Shown: positions 31,413 to 41,823 of the stretch, piece by piece | Position numbering within the stretch: position 1 is the first letter of the stretch | Layout of the letters: every line of letters starts with the position of its first letter | Translations under genes and position numbers: made by a program | Notes under the pieces: generated by a model | What the model was told of the DNA's origin: nothing | Database searches by the model: none | Seen by the model: only the letters and a program-made list of their open reading frames with translations | Assembly (NCBI RefSeq): GCF_026151205.1 | Contig: NC_087080.1 | Location: 14,393,337 to 14,457,336, forward strand | DNA length: 64,000 bases | Source: Bolinopsis microptera | Lineage: Eukaryota > Ctenophora > Tentaculata > Lobata > Bolinopsidae | Reading direction: 5' to 3'

Positions 31413-32501
31413 CCTTACAAGACTTTTTTGTGGCGGACCAATTTGCGACGACCGAAATTTTGGCGGTCCGAAAATATGGCGAAATTGAACAAAAACCGTC
31501 ACATTTCGGACGTCACAGAAAATAAGGGTATTTTTCATCATTTTGTTTTCTGACACAAAGGAAATTCAAAATTTTCTAAAAATCGGTAAAATCATGTTGA
31601 AACAAAATGAAACTTATAAATCGATTTCTTCATCTTCCTCTAAGGGGTCCGGCTCGACTCTTTCAGTTTCACGCTGTTCTCCAGTGTACTCCCAGGAGTA
31701 AGATTCTCGGATAAGCTGCTTCATCTTGTACACGATGTCTCCGAGGCCTTTGAAAGTAAGTTTCAACTTGACTTCCAATCCACCGGAGGGTATAGGGGAA
31801 CGACGGTGTCTGCTATCCTCAACAACTCCATTAATTTCCCCACCGTGGCACATGAAATAGTGACAATGTTTACTAACTTCTAACGGAATATGTCCGACGG
31901 TTACCAACTGTGGAACAAGCAAACCTCTTCCGTCCTTTAGCCGCTTCACGGCACACGCATACCGATCATGTTGAAGAGACACATCGTTAGTTTCCCGATG
32001 GATAGTAACCTTCTCACCATCGTAGATATCAGTCCATGTGGTTACTTTTCCGCAACAAGATCCTTTTTAAATTGACTTGAGTAATAAGATGATTACTGAT
32101 TAGTGCTGATTTTAGTATTTCAATCTAAAATCTAAATTTTACTCTACTAATCAATGACAGTATATCTGCATCACATGACTTATTGAGTTTGGTATTAAAT
32201 TGTTTATCTTGACTTAGTCTCTTATAAGACGTTTATGTTAGCACATAAATGTAATTTATTGTAAATTTAAAACGTATTACTTGACATTAAATTCATCATG
32301 GAATATTGTGTTTATTTGTCCCACCATCATATCACTAACTTTTCAAGAACAAAATGAATCGATGAAGCCACAATTATTGGAATAAGCTAAAAATAATGTG
32401 ACGGATTCTATTACGACGACCGAAATTTTGGCGGTCCGAAAATATGGCGAAATTTCGGGAAAACCGTCGCATTTCGTACGTTATGAAAAAGTCTTGTAAG
32501 G
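31413..32501 (-). mobile_element. TA-target DNA transposon carrying a HIRAN-like ORF
   Basis: Inverted termini CCTTACAAGACTTTTT at both ends, flanked by TA. The arrestin flank copies (about 14815) preserve the empty TA site. Near each end a ~40-bp block (GACGACCGAAATTTTGGCGG continuing to TATGGCGAAATT) occurs in direct orientation (31446-31487 and 32412-32453). The only clear ORF is HIRAN-like, on the minus strand; no transposase is recognised. A decayed relative lies at about 44330-44712. Confidence 0.85.
31614..32068 (-). CDS. HIRAN-like domain protein encoded in a DNA transposon
   Basis: The open frame on the minus strand runs from about 32068 to TAA at 31614. The methionine at 31982 lies inside the conserved domain, so the true start is upstream, perhaps through splicing. 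The pattern W-(x)-YDGEKVTIHRETN...DRYACAV, then TVGHIPLEVSKHCHYFMCHGG, then R.R..PIPSGGLEVKLKLTF matches the 'W.p..Ge.l.c.rE..N..D.yAVAV.....vGHvPr.iS......l..GG......g.rr.......gGLEvPc' layout of HIRAN-like proteins common in cnidarian genomes (from family knowledge). The C-terminus is acidic (DPLEEDEEIDL). HIRAN domains bind DNA 3' ends in HLTF; a role for this protein is unknown. It could be a captured host domain or a transposase accessory protein. Confidence 0.65.
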
Positions 32502-32515
32502 TACTATAATAAGTT

Positions 32516-32556
32516 GGGGGGGGGGGGGGGAGGGGGGGGGGAGGGGGGGGGGGGCA
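32516..32556 (+). repeat. G-rich homopolymer tract
   Basis: About 38 bases of G broken by two A. It is followed by an inverted repeat, TTAAAGTATATTAAAGTATA with TTTTAATATACTTTAA at about 32560-32630. Confidence 0.95.
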
Positions 32557-32708
32557 ACCATATTAAAGTATATTAAAGTATATCCCCGGGTCAAAATCGG
32601 AAAAAATCCTACATTTTAATATACTTTAACTGGTGCATTTTACCTTTCCCTATTTCGTGAAATTAAGTAATAACTGATAAAGATCACTCCTAAGAACAAA
32701 CCCCTTAG

Positions 32709-33201
32709 ATCCCGGTGAAGACAGATCAGGTGGATTCCAGTACTCAATCCAGCCCCCTCTCTGCCGAACAGTTCCATGACTCTTGTCCTGTTACCAACCA
32801 GCCTCCTTCCTATCCCAATGCCTACTCTGCAAAGTGCAACTGTGAGCAGTGGTAAGTGAATATTTGTGTTTTTAATCTTTTACCTATCAACCTTGAAGTT
32901 GAATTTGTAAGTGTAGGACGAGAAATGTAGCGTCCGTTCACAAACAGGCCGCAATCCATTGCTAAGTTTGATGTCGAAGTCTTGCTAGACCATCCGCTCA
33001 ATTAGAAACATTTTTTGCCCGAATTGTCTCTACAAATCCCAAAGTTTCACTTCACGTGATTAAAATTTTATTAAGGCTAAGCTCAGCACCAAATTAACAG
33101 CCTACCTCCACAGTCAAACTTCTCCAACGGGAAGTGACTCCAGCATTTCTACCAACGACAGTGGGTATATAGAGGGCGGGAAAAGTTTCTCTGCTTTTAA
33201 G
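32709..33201 (+). CDS. Two coding exons of an unidentified gene
   Basis: Exon 32709-32851 (acceptor CCCCTTAG, donor TG|GTAAGTG) and exon 33087-33201 (acceptor GCTCAG, donor AAG|GTAAAG) join in matching phase (0 to 2, then 2 to 0). They give about 85 residues with no stop, rich in Ser/Thr/Gln: VDSSTQSSPLSAEQFHD, QPPSYPNAYSAKCNCEQ, TSPTGSDSSISTNDSGY. A PPSY (PPxY) WW-binding motif is present. Low complexity prevents a family call. It could be a linker of the BRCT gene that ends at 62427, or part of a separate gene. Confidence 0.5.
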
Positions 33202-33299
33202 GTAAAGGTCCCTGAAATCCTTTTCATAACATTAATTGTACTTTGTTTTCATGATCATAGTTATGCTGTGGGAATGAAAATTAGACCCAACTATAAAGA

Positions 33300-33569
33300 A
33301 TTAAGCTAGACCCCGCCGAAAAAGCCCCCCCCTGTTTGCGCCCCTCCCTAAAATTGAATAAATTAGGTGATTTTAGAGAATACGCCGGTAAAAACTCTAA
33401 AAAAGTGTGTATCTAGAGCAAAACGCGCAGTTTTGCTAGTACTTTAGTTAAATTTTCGAAATTGTCCCACATTCAAACGACGATTCGGCGCCCCCCCCCC
33501 CCCCCCCCAAGACGGCGCCCCCCCCCCCCCCCCCCCCCGCACAGCGGGGCCCTTCGTTACGCCACTGAT
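33300..33569 (+). mobile_element. Possible solo 3' end of a hAT-type element, with C-tracts
   Basis: The right end GGGGCCCTTCGTTACGCCAC then TG (to 33569), read in reverse, starts CAGTGGCGTAACGAAGGG, a common hAT-type terminus. Two C-homopolymers precede it (about 33490-33510 and 33520-33538). I found no matching left end, so the call is tentative. Confidence 0.35.
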
Positions 33570-33865
33570 TGCCTCGATCTTTCGGTTTTAGCCCTAGGTC
33601 AAGAGCTGTAGAACCGAAGGATCAAAATATATATTGTTGCTTGTTGCTCGCATTCTAAACTATAAAACATCGATTTTGAGGGATAAGGAAGTGTTTATAG
33701 GTTCTGAAACCTAGCTAAATCGATTTTTCGTGCAATTTTAGGTTAGAAACTTTCATCAAAATGAGTTAATAAGAAGGTCGATTTCTCGGTTATTTTTGAG
33801 CTTTCGTTCAGAAAATAATTCGGGGCCCTCAAAGGGGGGTAACAAGAAGGCGTTACAAGCGTCTC

Positions 33866-34035
33866 TTCAGCCTCCTGAACATGTGCTCGCCCTAAAATGT
33901 AACCAAGCAATTATCATCTCACCAGCCTCCTGAACATGTGCTCGCCTTAAAATGTAACCAAGCAATTATCACCACCTCAGCCTCCTGAACATGTGCTCAA
34001 TATTAATGTAAACAAACAATTATCACCTCCCTGCC
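33866..34035 (+). repeat. ~55-bp tandem repeat x3
   Basis: Three units start with CAGCCTCCTGAACATGTGCT and continue into AATGTAACCAAGCAATTATC at about 33870, 33926 and 33984; the third is more diverged. Confidence 0.9.
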
Positions 34036-34149
34036 AATATCCACATCTATTGTTCGTATATCCACATTAAATATTTGAATTATCTTTATCTATTACTAAA
34101 TTGTGCCTTTCGTGTCTCAGCCTGATTTCCGTTTAATTATAGCTATTTA

Positions 34150-34460
34150 ATTTTGACTTATTATATACGCTAATCTAACTGCGTATAATGCGATTATACT
34201 ATTGATTGCACGAGGCGCAGCCGAGTGTAAATTGATACAATAATCACACGAGGCGAAGCCGAGTTCGATTATTTCAGTTATTTCACGAGGTGCAACCGAG
34301 TGCAATAACTGGTGTAATCGTATTATACATGCAGTTAGATTCGCGTATATCTCCACGCTTCTGGTTTTATATAATCGGTGCAATTAGTTTATAATCGCAC
34401 GGACTGTGTAGTTAGTTGCTCTAAAAACAGTGAGATTATAAACTAATCGCACTGTTTTGA
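34150..34460. repeat. Inverted-repeat element with GCACGAGGCG motifs
   Basis: Arms near 34168-34200 (CGCTAATCTAACTGCGTATA...) and 34313-34350 (...CAGTTAGATTCGCGTATA) are inverted. Between them, CACGAGG(C/T)G(C/A)A(G/A)CCGAGT occurs three times. A second inverted pair, ATTAGTTTATAATC/GATTATAAACTAAT, follows at 34384-34445. Probably a MITE; no target duplication identified. Confidence 0.6.
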
Positions 34461-34619
34461 GAGCACTTCAACCCGAAACCTCCTCCGAGAAACGAAGTGA
34501 CGTCATCCGCCGACTCTCTTTCAGTTGTACAATCTAGTAGCTCCACAAAAATGTCTGATAATCATCTCAACAGAGGGTCAAATACAGATAAGAAAACTTA
34601 ACATAGCATAACCGTCCAA

Positions 34620-34680
34620 TGCTCGTTGCTCCTGTTATGTGATTGGTCGGATCTCAGTCACGTGACATAACTTATCGATT
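34620..34680 (+). promoter_or_regulatory. CCAAT/E-box cassette
   Basis: GTGATTGGTCGG (inverted CCAAT) followed 9 bases later by GTCACGTGAC (E-box/USF-like palindrome), then a second ATTGGCCGC. A similar pair lies at 36305-36340. It is promoter-like by motif only; no adjacent gene start is identified. Confidence 0.35.
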
Positions 34681-35040
34681 GCTATTGGCCGCTAGGATGG
34701 GATGGACCAAGATTCGGCCCGTCCCTATTATCTGCAGTTGTGATGATTGTTTGAACGTTTGATTGCCTGCTGTGGATTTTCAAACCACCCAAGTATCACC
34801 CGTTAAATCACCTCTGAAAGCTATTAATATATCACAGTATCTTTCAGAAAATCAGTGCAACTAGTTTTGTAATCGCACTCCCTGGAAAAAACCGGTGCAA
34901 TTATGAAAATAATAAGTGGCCGTCAAATAGGTCAAAAGTGGAGTTATAATACATACTACTGAGTATTTTGAAGAGTCCGTAGTTATGAATAATTTAAGTG
35001 CTGTTGAAATATTGTTAGTAACCAAGCAGCTTGGTTACAG

Positions 35041-35466
35041 GACATCTTCTGCCGCTCTCGTCCACTGGATAAGAAGACTTGTGACCTTGGTAACCCTAAC
35101 AATTGTGAGATCTGCCCTAGACTCACAGGAACAACATGCTCAACAAAAGGAGCTATTTACTTAGTTACTTGCGAGTTATGTGGTAAGAGATACTGTGGGG
35201 AAACTGAGAGAAGCCTCCATGCTCGTCTTATGGAGCATAGACAGGCCGCTAGGAATCCTAGAGCACATCCAGAGAATGGGGTTGGACAGCACTACGCATC
35301 TCTACATCCTAACCGAACACCAGTTTTATCTTTTAAGTTACTTGATTTACAGAGTAAAACTGTTCGTAGAAAGATTATAGAAGCGATGTATATATTGAGA
35401 TTAAGTCCTGAAATGAATGATCGTTCTGAGTTGAGTTATTTGTACAAATATTTAGTCGATATTTAA
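35041..35466 (+). pseudogene. Penelope-like element fragment: GIY-YIG endonuclease end
   Basis: A 141-codon frame ending at TAA 35466 resembles the C-terminal part of Penelope-like retroelement proteins: a cysteine-bearing linker (CDLGNPNNCEICPRL, TGTTCSTKG), then the GIY-YIG core AIYLVTCELCGKRYCGETER with SLHARLMEHR, then a C-terminal segment (RRKIIEAMYILRLSPEMN). In the core, AIY and RYCG replace GIY and YIG, and Arg and His of the R...H stretch are present. GIY-YIG nucleases nick DNA to prime reverse transcription. No reverse transcriptase is present upstream, so this is a 5'-truncated copy. A hairpin GTAACCAAG/CTTGGTTAC lies at the upstream edge (about 35017-35038). Confidence 0.8.
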
Positions 35467-36589
35467 CTAGTAAGTAATGTATTGATAGGACTATCTTGGA
35501 TAGTAACCATGACAACCGAGTTATCGTTGCTTAAGTGCTGAGTTTATCAATAGTTTTGACACATGAATTGTGAATTCTGTTCAACCAGTTTTACGTTTTA
35601 TTTACTAATTAGTATAGTATCATGAGTAGTACAGTATTTAGTTGTATTAGCTTACATTTCTTCTTGTCGTATTTTTTGTTGTTTTGAATTTTTTCAATTA
35701 CATTTTTGGGTCATATTTCGTAAATTTTATTTCTCTGTTTTTGTTTTAATGTTATTTTAAATTTCTTTCCGTCGTTAATTTTACACATGTTTAACAATTT
35801 TATTACAGAACTGAAGAAGACGTAGTTACGTGGAATGATTATTTCTATTCAATAAAGTTTCTAGCTTAAAGTCTGCTGCTTCAATTTATTCGCAAGTTAA
35901 GAGTGTAAAGAGAAATTCTCCAAGAGAAATCAAGTTCAAATGCGACTCATAAATATAGCCCCCTTGAACTATTTATCCAAGCATGCTTTGTCGTGTTTAC
36001 TAAGTTTATAAAGTCGAAATCAATTAATTGTTAACGGGGTAGCCGGTACCTAGTCTTATTGAAAAATCCCTTAATTTCAAACTCCTTATTATTTCTCCCA
36101 AGCTATACTTGATCGTACTAATTATAAAACATGAACCCCGACACTAGACTGGACCCTCAGGGCCGGACGCTATACAACTGCTCAGGATTACCATGGTTAC
36201 GACGGAGTTTCCGGATATAATCATGAGCACATTTATGAGTACAGTTAATACTCTACAAGATAAAATAAGAAAAGATAAGCAGTACGCAGCTGGCCCTCAT
36301 GTAGCGTGTGATTGGTCGGCATAGCATCACGTGATAGGGAAGAACATCACTGCTGTTTATTTTTATAGCGCAGTCTCATTTCTTTTTTTATCCCTTAATA
36401 ATGGGCGGTTGCATTCTGTTCCGTTTATCATCGGAATTTGCTATCTTGAGTTTCTGTGACGATAGTCCGGCCCTCGGAGCATACGAGACCATTTTCTCTC
36501 TTAAGAGTCTCAGCTATATTGCAGAAATAGTCATTGAAGCTATTCGCAATTTGCTGAGAATCTGTTATCTCGCTCCCATGATATATTAA
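35467..36589. other. Penelope-like 3' region, then intergenic sequence
   Basis: A degenerate hammerhead-like core, CTGAAGA then a small ACGTA/TACGT hairpin then GGAATG, lies at 35811-35836, followed by AATAAA at about 35852. 36305-36340 repeats the GTGATTGGTCGG plus CACGTGA cassette of 34637. The open frame at 36401-36589 shows no family resemblance. No other gene is seen. Confidence 0.45.
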
Positions 36590-37930
36590 TAGTTAATTTT
36601 GTTTATCTTAATTTTGCCTTTTTTCTTTCTGTTTAACAACCATTTGCCATTGTTTTCTGCCTTATCCACGTGTTTATTCACAAATTTCTTCATTTTCTTG
36701 TACCTTATAAAATCTTCATAAAATTTATTTTTCTCGATCACATGCGCACCGTAACCATTCTTGGATCCACGGCTTTGTGTTTTTACGGCGGCCTGGTTTA
36801 CTCTTTTTTGCCTTAATTGGGGAATTTCGGTCGTATAGTTCACTATATTTTTTCTCGAAAGCCTCAAATTTTTCATCTGCAGATTCATAGTTATTAACCA
36901 AGTTCCAGTCTACGGCAGAAATGTCGTTCTCGAACTTTTTGATGCTGTCATCGTTTATTACTCGAGAAGATGTTTCTGTTGTATCTTCTTGAAGTTTACA
37001 ACTGAGCCTATTCTGATCAACCATAATTGTGACAAAAGTTGCCAAGTGGTCAGAGATTGATTCAGAAATTACTCCCGATTTTGTAACAGCATGGCAATTA
37101 TTGACGAAAATATGGTCAATGATAGTCGCACTGTGATCTGTGACTCTAGTTGGTCTTGATATCACAGGAGCGAATCCATGCTCTGCTAGAGTGTCCACAT
37201 ACTTAGTAACAGAGTCTATTCTCCCGTAATCTAGTAGGTCTATGTTATTTCAGATAATTCACATAGTTTTTTGTTAACATATATGAATAATCCTCCACCA
37301 CGATTTGACGCTCTGGCGGGAGTCTGAACAAACGGTGGATAGAAACCGTCTAGTTCGAGCTCCTCGCCCTGAAAAGGCAAACATTCCGTGTTACAATTTG
37401 TTTCATTGAAGCAGAGAACGTCGTATTTTGTGTATTGATCTATATTCCCCCGAAATTCTTCAATTTTCCCATTAAGTGACCTAACGTTTAACGAGAAAAC
37501 TTTTAATTCATACTCCTTCGTATTTTTGATCGCGTTCGCAGTATAATATTTGCAGTTATTTAGAAGACTAGACGTTGTTTCCCATGGATTCAAATCAGTA
37601 TCAGTATCATCATGATCACCTATTTGATTTGATGGTAGGTGGACGCGATTAAAGGGGTTAAACCTAATAGTGTTACTGAAATTTATCGTGTGAAGCTGTC
37701 TTATAATGGAGACATCATTTGCTGGAGAAATTTTCTCAAGCATTCTCTGCAGCCTGTTGAACCAGCAGAACATCTTTTGTGGGTTAGGTTGTCACAGTAG
37801 CAACATTTGGACATGTGTCTTATATTTCCACTTTTTTCCCAAAAAATGCTGCAATTAAGTCCCAATAATCGCCAAATTTGACGCACTCTTGCTGCACACA
37901 AAGCAATTTAGGCAGGTGCAGAATCGCACT
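36590..37930 (-). pseudogene. Decayed LINE fragment: ORF1 end and APE endonuclease, no RT
   Basis: Read on the minus strand: a cysteine-rich PHD-like piece (CCYCDNLTHKRCSAG, about 37800-37830), then the endonuclease start (SLNVRSLNGKIEEF, FNETNC, RASNRGGGLFIYV), then the later endonuclease (NIDLLDYGR, VISRPTRV, ATIIDHIFVNN, SDHLATFV) and a basic linker. The segment that should carry the middle of the endonuclease is missing between about 37240 and 37235, with a frame change, so an internal deletion of some tens of codons removed part of the catalytic domain. Another frameshift lies near 36740-36760. No reverse transcriptase follows. Confidence 0.8.
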
Positions 37931-38084
37931 TTTGGCAAAATTATACCGCACGTGCTATATTATGTTGCCTCTGCAGAACTATGTTTGTGACCAAGAACCT
38001 GGCATAGTTCTTGTGAATGAATAATAGATTATCCGGCAGTATAGTCGGAGTAAACAGATATTGACTATTGATTGACTATTTTAG

Positions 38085-38534
38085 GTAAGAATAAGAAGTC
38101 AACGAAAGTTATGGATGACGAAGATGATTTGCCTGAATTCGGTTTGTTTTCACTTTTTCCGTTAAGAATTTGTAGATACTGTGTATTTGTTATCTCTCAT
38201 GTTTTATCTTTAAAAAATAATTGTTATAAATCGTGATGTTGATCACGTAATACTTCCAGGTTTGATGGAAGTGATGACAGTGACAGGAAGACCAGGAAGT
38301 TCCAGAAAGAGAAAGCCCGTCCCCTCTGACTCTATCGAAGGTTCACCAGCTCCAATATCAAAACGAGCTAAAGTGAAGGAGGAAATGGTTGTGGAGGAAG
38401 ACCAGGAAAATGTTGCAGTGAAGGTTGAACCGAAGAAGAGAGGAGGTCGGAACACGAAGAAGCCCGGAGTGAAACAGGAGTTTGATGTCTCTCCTGAACC
38501 CCTCATAACGGTTGGCAGAGGAAAACGCAAAAAG
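38085..38534 (+). CDS. Two coding exons of an unidentified, probably nuclear protein
   Basis: Exon 38085-38141 (KNKKSTKVMDDEDDLPEF) and exon 38260-38534 join in phase 1 through GT-AG borders (donor GGTTTGT; acceptor CTTCCAG). The second exon donor is AAG|GTTAGT. The product is charged: SSRKRKPVPSDSIEGSPAPI, SKRAKVKEEMVVEEDQE, VEPKKRGGRNTKKPGVKQE, VGRGKRKK. KRKP and SKRAKVK look like nuclear localisation signals; VKxE motifs could be SUMO sites. There is no domain. Such linkers are common in chromatin and DNA-damage proteins, so these exons might belong to the BRCT gene ending at 62427 (inference; phases do not exclude it). Confidence 0.5.
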
Positions 38535-38608
38535 GTTAGTTTTCATCGTGGAGTAATAATCCTAGTTTGTGCCCAACATGTACAAGTCCCAAATTATGGT
38601 CCCAAACT

Positions 38609-38650
<42 letters not shown>

Positions 38651-39194
38651 TGGGTTTTTTTTAAATTTTTCCTATTTTTGTAACTTTTTATCTAATTCGA
38701 CTACATTGAAAACAAAACCCCTACTAAATAATGGGTATAATTTGCCCATTTCCTGGCAATGTTTAATGAGCTGTTTAAAGCAAAGTATGGGTGGGTATCT
38801 TATTTTATATACCAAGACACAGTTAGTACCGTGATTTCTCAACAGTTAGTACCGCAAAAGGGGTGGGTGTCCTTAATATTATCCGAAAAACAGTTAGTAC
38901 CGCGAAGGGGGTAGGTGGGTCTTTTTTGTAAATTCCAAAGTTGCTTTTTGTTGTTTTGTTGTTTTAGTTGATTTTTATGGATGGTTACCGTAATGGGTGC
39001 CACATGCCTAGCATAAAATATTTACCTAATTACTTACACTTCTGTAGGTCTGTAGAAGCATTAGAATCGGGCGTTGTCTGCCACAGGCTATCCCGAATTT
39101 AGAAGCTTGCTTTCATCATCCAAAGTTGCACTTAGTCGACGTCACGTACGGCACTTGGTACCTATTCCCCCCCCCCCCCCCCCCCCCCCCCCCC
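38609..39194. repeat. G-tract ... C-tract bracketed segment
   Basis: About 39 G (38609-38648) and, 520 bp later, about 28 C (39167-39194) form an inverted homopolymer pair. Between them CAGTTAGTACCG is repeated three times (38819, 38842, 38890). Possibly an element with G-run termini like the one at 5671, but no other terminal match or target duplication is seen. Confidence 0.5.
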
Positions 39195-40607
39195 AAAACA
39201 TGAAACAATTTAGGTACAATTTGATAGTAAATTATTTTTTCATGATGTGCGAACAGTTCCGGGAATTCTTTCTCGTATATGTCGCCGCTAATAATTTGTC
39301 GATTACTAAACAATCGATAACTAAAACAGAATTTGTGTTTTATGAAATTAGTGAAACAAACAAAAATTGTGAATACCTTAATTAAAAGATGTACCACTTA
39401 AACCTTTTTGACTGGTTCAAATGCTTTAAAGTCTAATGGCCTTCAAATCAGCATGAAAAAATGAAAATTGGCCAAGGAATAGGAATTTTATTGCCCAAAA
39501 TTTGGACCCCCAAGTGGTGTCAAAAAAGCGAATTAAATAGGTAATAATTATTTCAGTCTCTTGAGTCTTTACACCACTTTAGGGTTAGACGGGTTTCTGC
39601 CAGTGTGTATAATTATAAGTCAACCAAATATTACAAATACAACATGTTTTAAGAGGGTTTTTTTTGTATATGGTAAAATTATAAAAATAATTTTTTATTT
39701 CTTTTTACTAACGTAAAGGCCATAGAAGCATTCGGCCCAGCCAAAAAGGTTTCAACAGTATATCTCTCAGGGTTTACACTGAATCTTAAAATAATCGTAA
39801 TCCATAATCACTAAGGAAATTGTCTGCAACTTACTTAGATGCTATCTAATTATAAATCAAATATATTGTAAGTCAATTTTAGAGTCTTATTTTTAATACG
39901 ACTCTATAATTTGAAAAACAGTGTATTATTTTCCACCTCAACACCATGTCTTGCTAAATAACATGATCAGTTTGTGTACTCCTAATAGAGCTGACAAAGG
40001 TTCACGCAGATATGGACTGTGCTGTAATACTGTGTCCGTGTTGCTTAATATGAGGAAAGTGCGTCACAAATGTCTTCTATAAAGCTGATGTAATCCTCAG
40101 ACCGCTGAGTCCTCACCAATACCACACCTGCTCTTCATGCCTGGTTCACCTCGCGTATCTTATAGAATTGGGTTGTTATTATAGGATGGGCCTCCAAGTT
40201 ATACTGATCTAATCAATCAACTGTTTGTTCTTTTGTTTAGTGATCTACATAGTTTCTTCCTGCTAGTGCTGATGTATCGCACAATAACCACTTAGTAGTT
40301 ATTGACTACTGCGTGTTAGACCTACTGTCACAGTTATCATGTGTCCAGTGCAGCAACCACAATGTAATCCAGCAAATGAGGTGTATAAAAGAAATAGCTA
40401 AATTTTGCATGCGAAACTCTGGATACTAATCTGCATTTTTGACTTAGAATTTGAACGAAAAATTGTTCAGTCTATAATAATAAATAGTGCGATACCGCAC
40501 CTGCCTAAAAGTAAAACCTTTTTATGTGCAGCAAATTTTGAGACAAAAACACCAACAATTAAAAGCTGAACAATTTGCCAAATTTGCAGCCTTTAGGTAC
40601 TCTTAGG
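39195..40607. other. Intergenic, no gene seen
   Basis: Contains the inverted copy of the 26727-26790 dispersed repeat (39540-39600). The rest is AT-rich, with no coding frame of recognisable type. Confidence 0.5.
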
Positions 40608-41823
40608 CAGGGGTGTAGGAATGATTTTCTTCATGGGGGGGGGGGGGGGGGGGGGGGGGCCAAATTCTAAATATTTTTTGGTGCTTCGCGCCACAGCCTA
40701 AATTTTTTGGCACTTCGCGCCAAAGCCTGAATTTCGAGGGTAAGGACAAAAGGAAATTGCAGCACGTGCGGTATCGCGATTTTTCACGTTTGCCGCGACA
40801 AGTCGCGATTTTTCATATCCTGGCCTCACGACAAATTGCGATTTTTTCAGTTCTCCGTGTCAAATTGCGCATTTTCCTTTAAATCTGAGGACCAAATTCG
40901 CGTATTTTCCTTCAAATCTGTGGGCCAAATATCACGTTTTCTATAATTAGTATATGAAACCAATCAGTATTACATCCACAACCTTCCAAATGTAGGTACG
41001 GACTTTAAAAAACCGAAAAACATATTTTCGGCTCAGAATGATCAGGGTAGCATGAAACATGAACAAAAGTAGTTTCCAGAAAAACTTTGAAAAATTTTGT
41101 CTTAGAAAATTTTCGGTCTGAGTCATTCTCGATACGTACCTCTGAAAGCAGAGCTCCCGCTTCCGAGCTCGTATTGCGAAGGGGAGACCTGCCTTCCGAG
41201 ATCGCATCACAAAGGGGAACCCTCAAGTCCAAAATCGTATAGCGAAGGGTAGGTGCGAACTTCGAAAACCGAAAAAAATATTTTCGGCTCAGAATGATCA
41301 GGCCGGGTAGTATAGCATGAAACATGAACAAAAGTAGTTTCCAGAAAAACTTTGAAAAATTTTGACTTAGAAAATTTTCGGTCCGATTCATTCTCGATAC
41401 GTACCTCTGAAAGCAGGGCTTCCGCTTCCGAGCTCGTATTTCGAAGGGGAGGCCTGCCTTCCGAGATCGCATCACAAAGGGGAACCCTCGAGTCCAAAAT
41501 CGTATATCGAAGGGTAGGTGCGAACTTCGAAAACCGAAAAAAATATACTTTGGCTCATAATGATCAGGGTAGCATGAAACATGAACAAAAGTAGTTTTCT
41601 AGAAAACTTTGAAAATTTTTGACTTCGAAAATTTTTGACTAACAAAAATTTTGACTTAAAAATATTCGGGGAAAAAAATTTTTTCCCAAAAACTTTTAGA
41701 AGCCTAAATTAAAAAGTCGGCCCTTTTTGGCCCCTTGCCCAGATTTCATGGGGGGGGGGGGGGGGGGGGGGGGCGATGGCCCCCGGCCCCCTGCCCCCCC
41801 CCCCCCCGCTTCCTACACCCCTG
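40608..41823. mobile_element. hAT MITE with internal tandem duplication
   Basis: Termini CAGGGGTGTAGGAA and TTCCTACACCCCTG, flanked by an exact 8-bp duplication CTCTTAGG (40600-40607 and 41824-41831). CAGGG-type ends with 8-bp duplications are the hAT hallmark. Inside, G-tracts lie near both ends (40635, 41750), and a ~300-bp block (CGAAGGGTAGGTGCGAACTT ... TCGGCTCAGAATGATCAGG ...) is repeated about 2.5 times at 40985-41600. No transposase. Open frames on the minus strand are products of the repeated block. Confidence 0.93.

Noticed and set aside
36401-36589. 62-codon ORF as a membrane protein gene
   Set aside because: No homology, no splice or poly(A) context, length within chance expectation.
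38262-38834. 190-codon ORF with a poly-Gly run
   Set aside because: Only the part to 38534 has coding character and ends in a splice donor; the rest reads through intron and a G homopolymer.
40947-41497. Overlapping minus-strand ORFs with RSRKAGLPF repeats
   Set aside because: They arise from the tandem block inside the hAT MITE and match no family.
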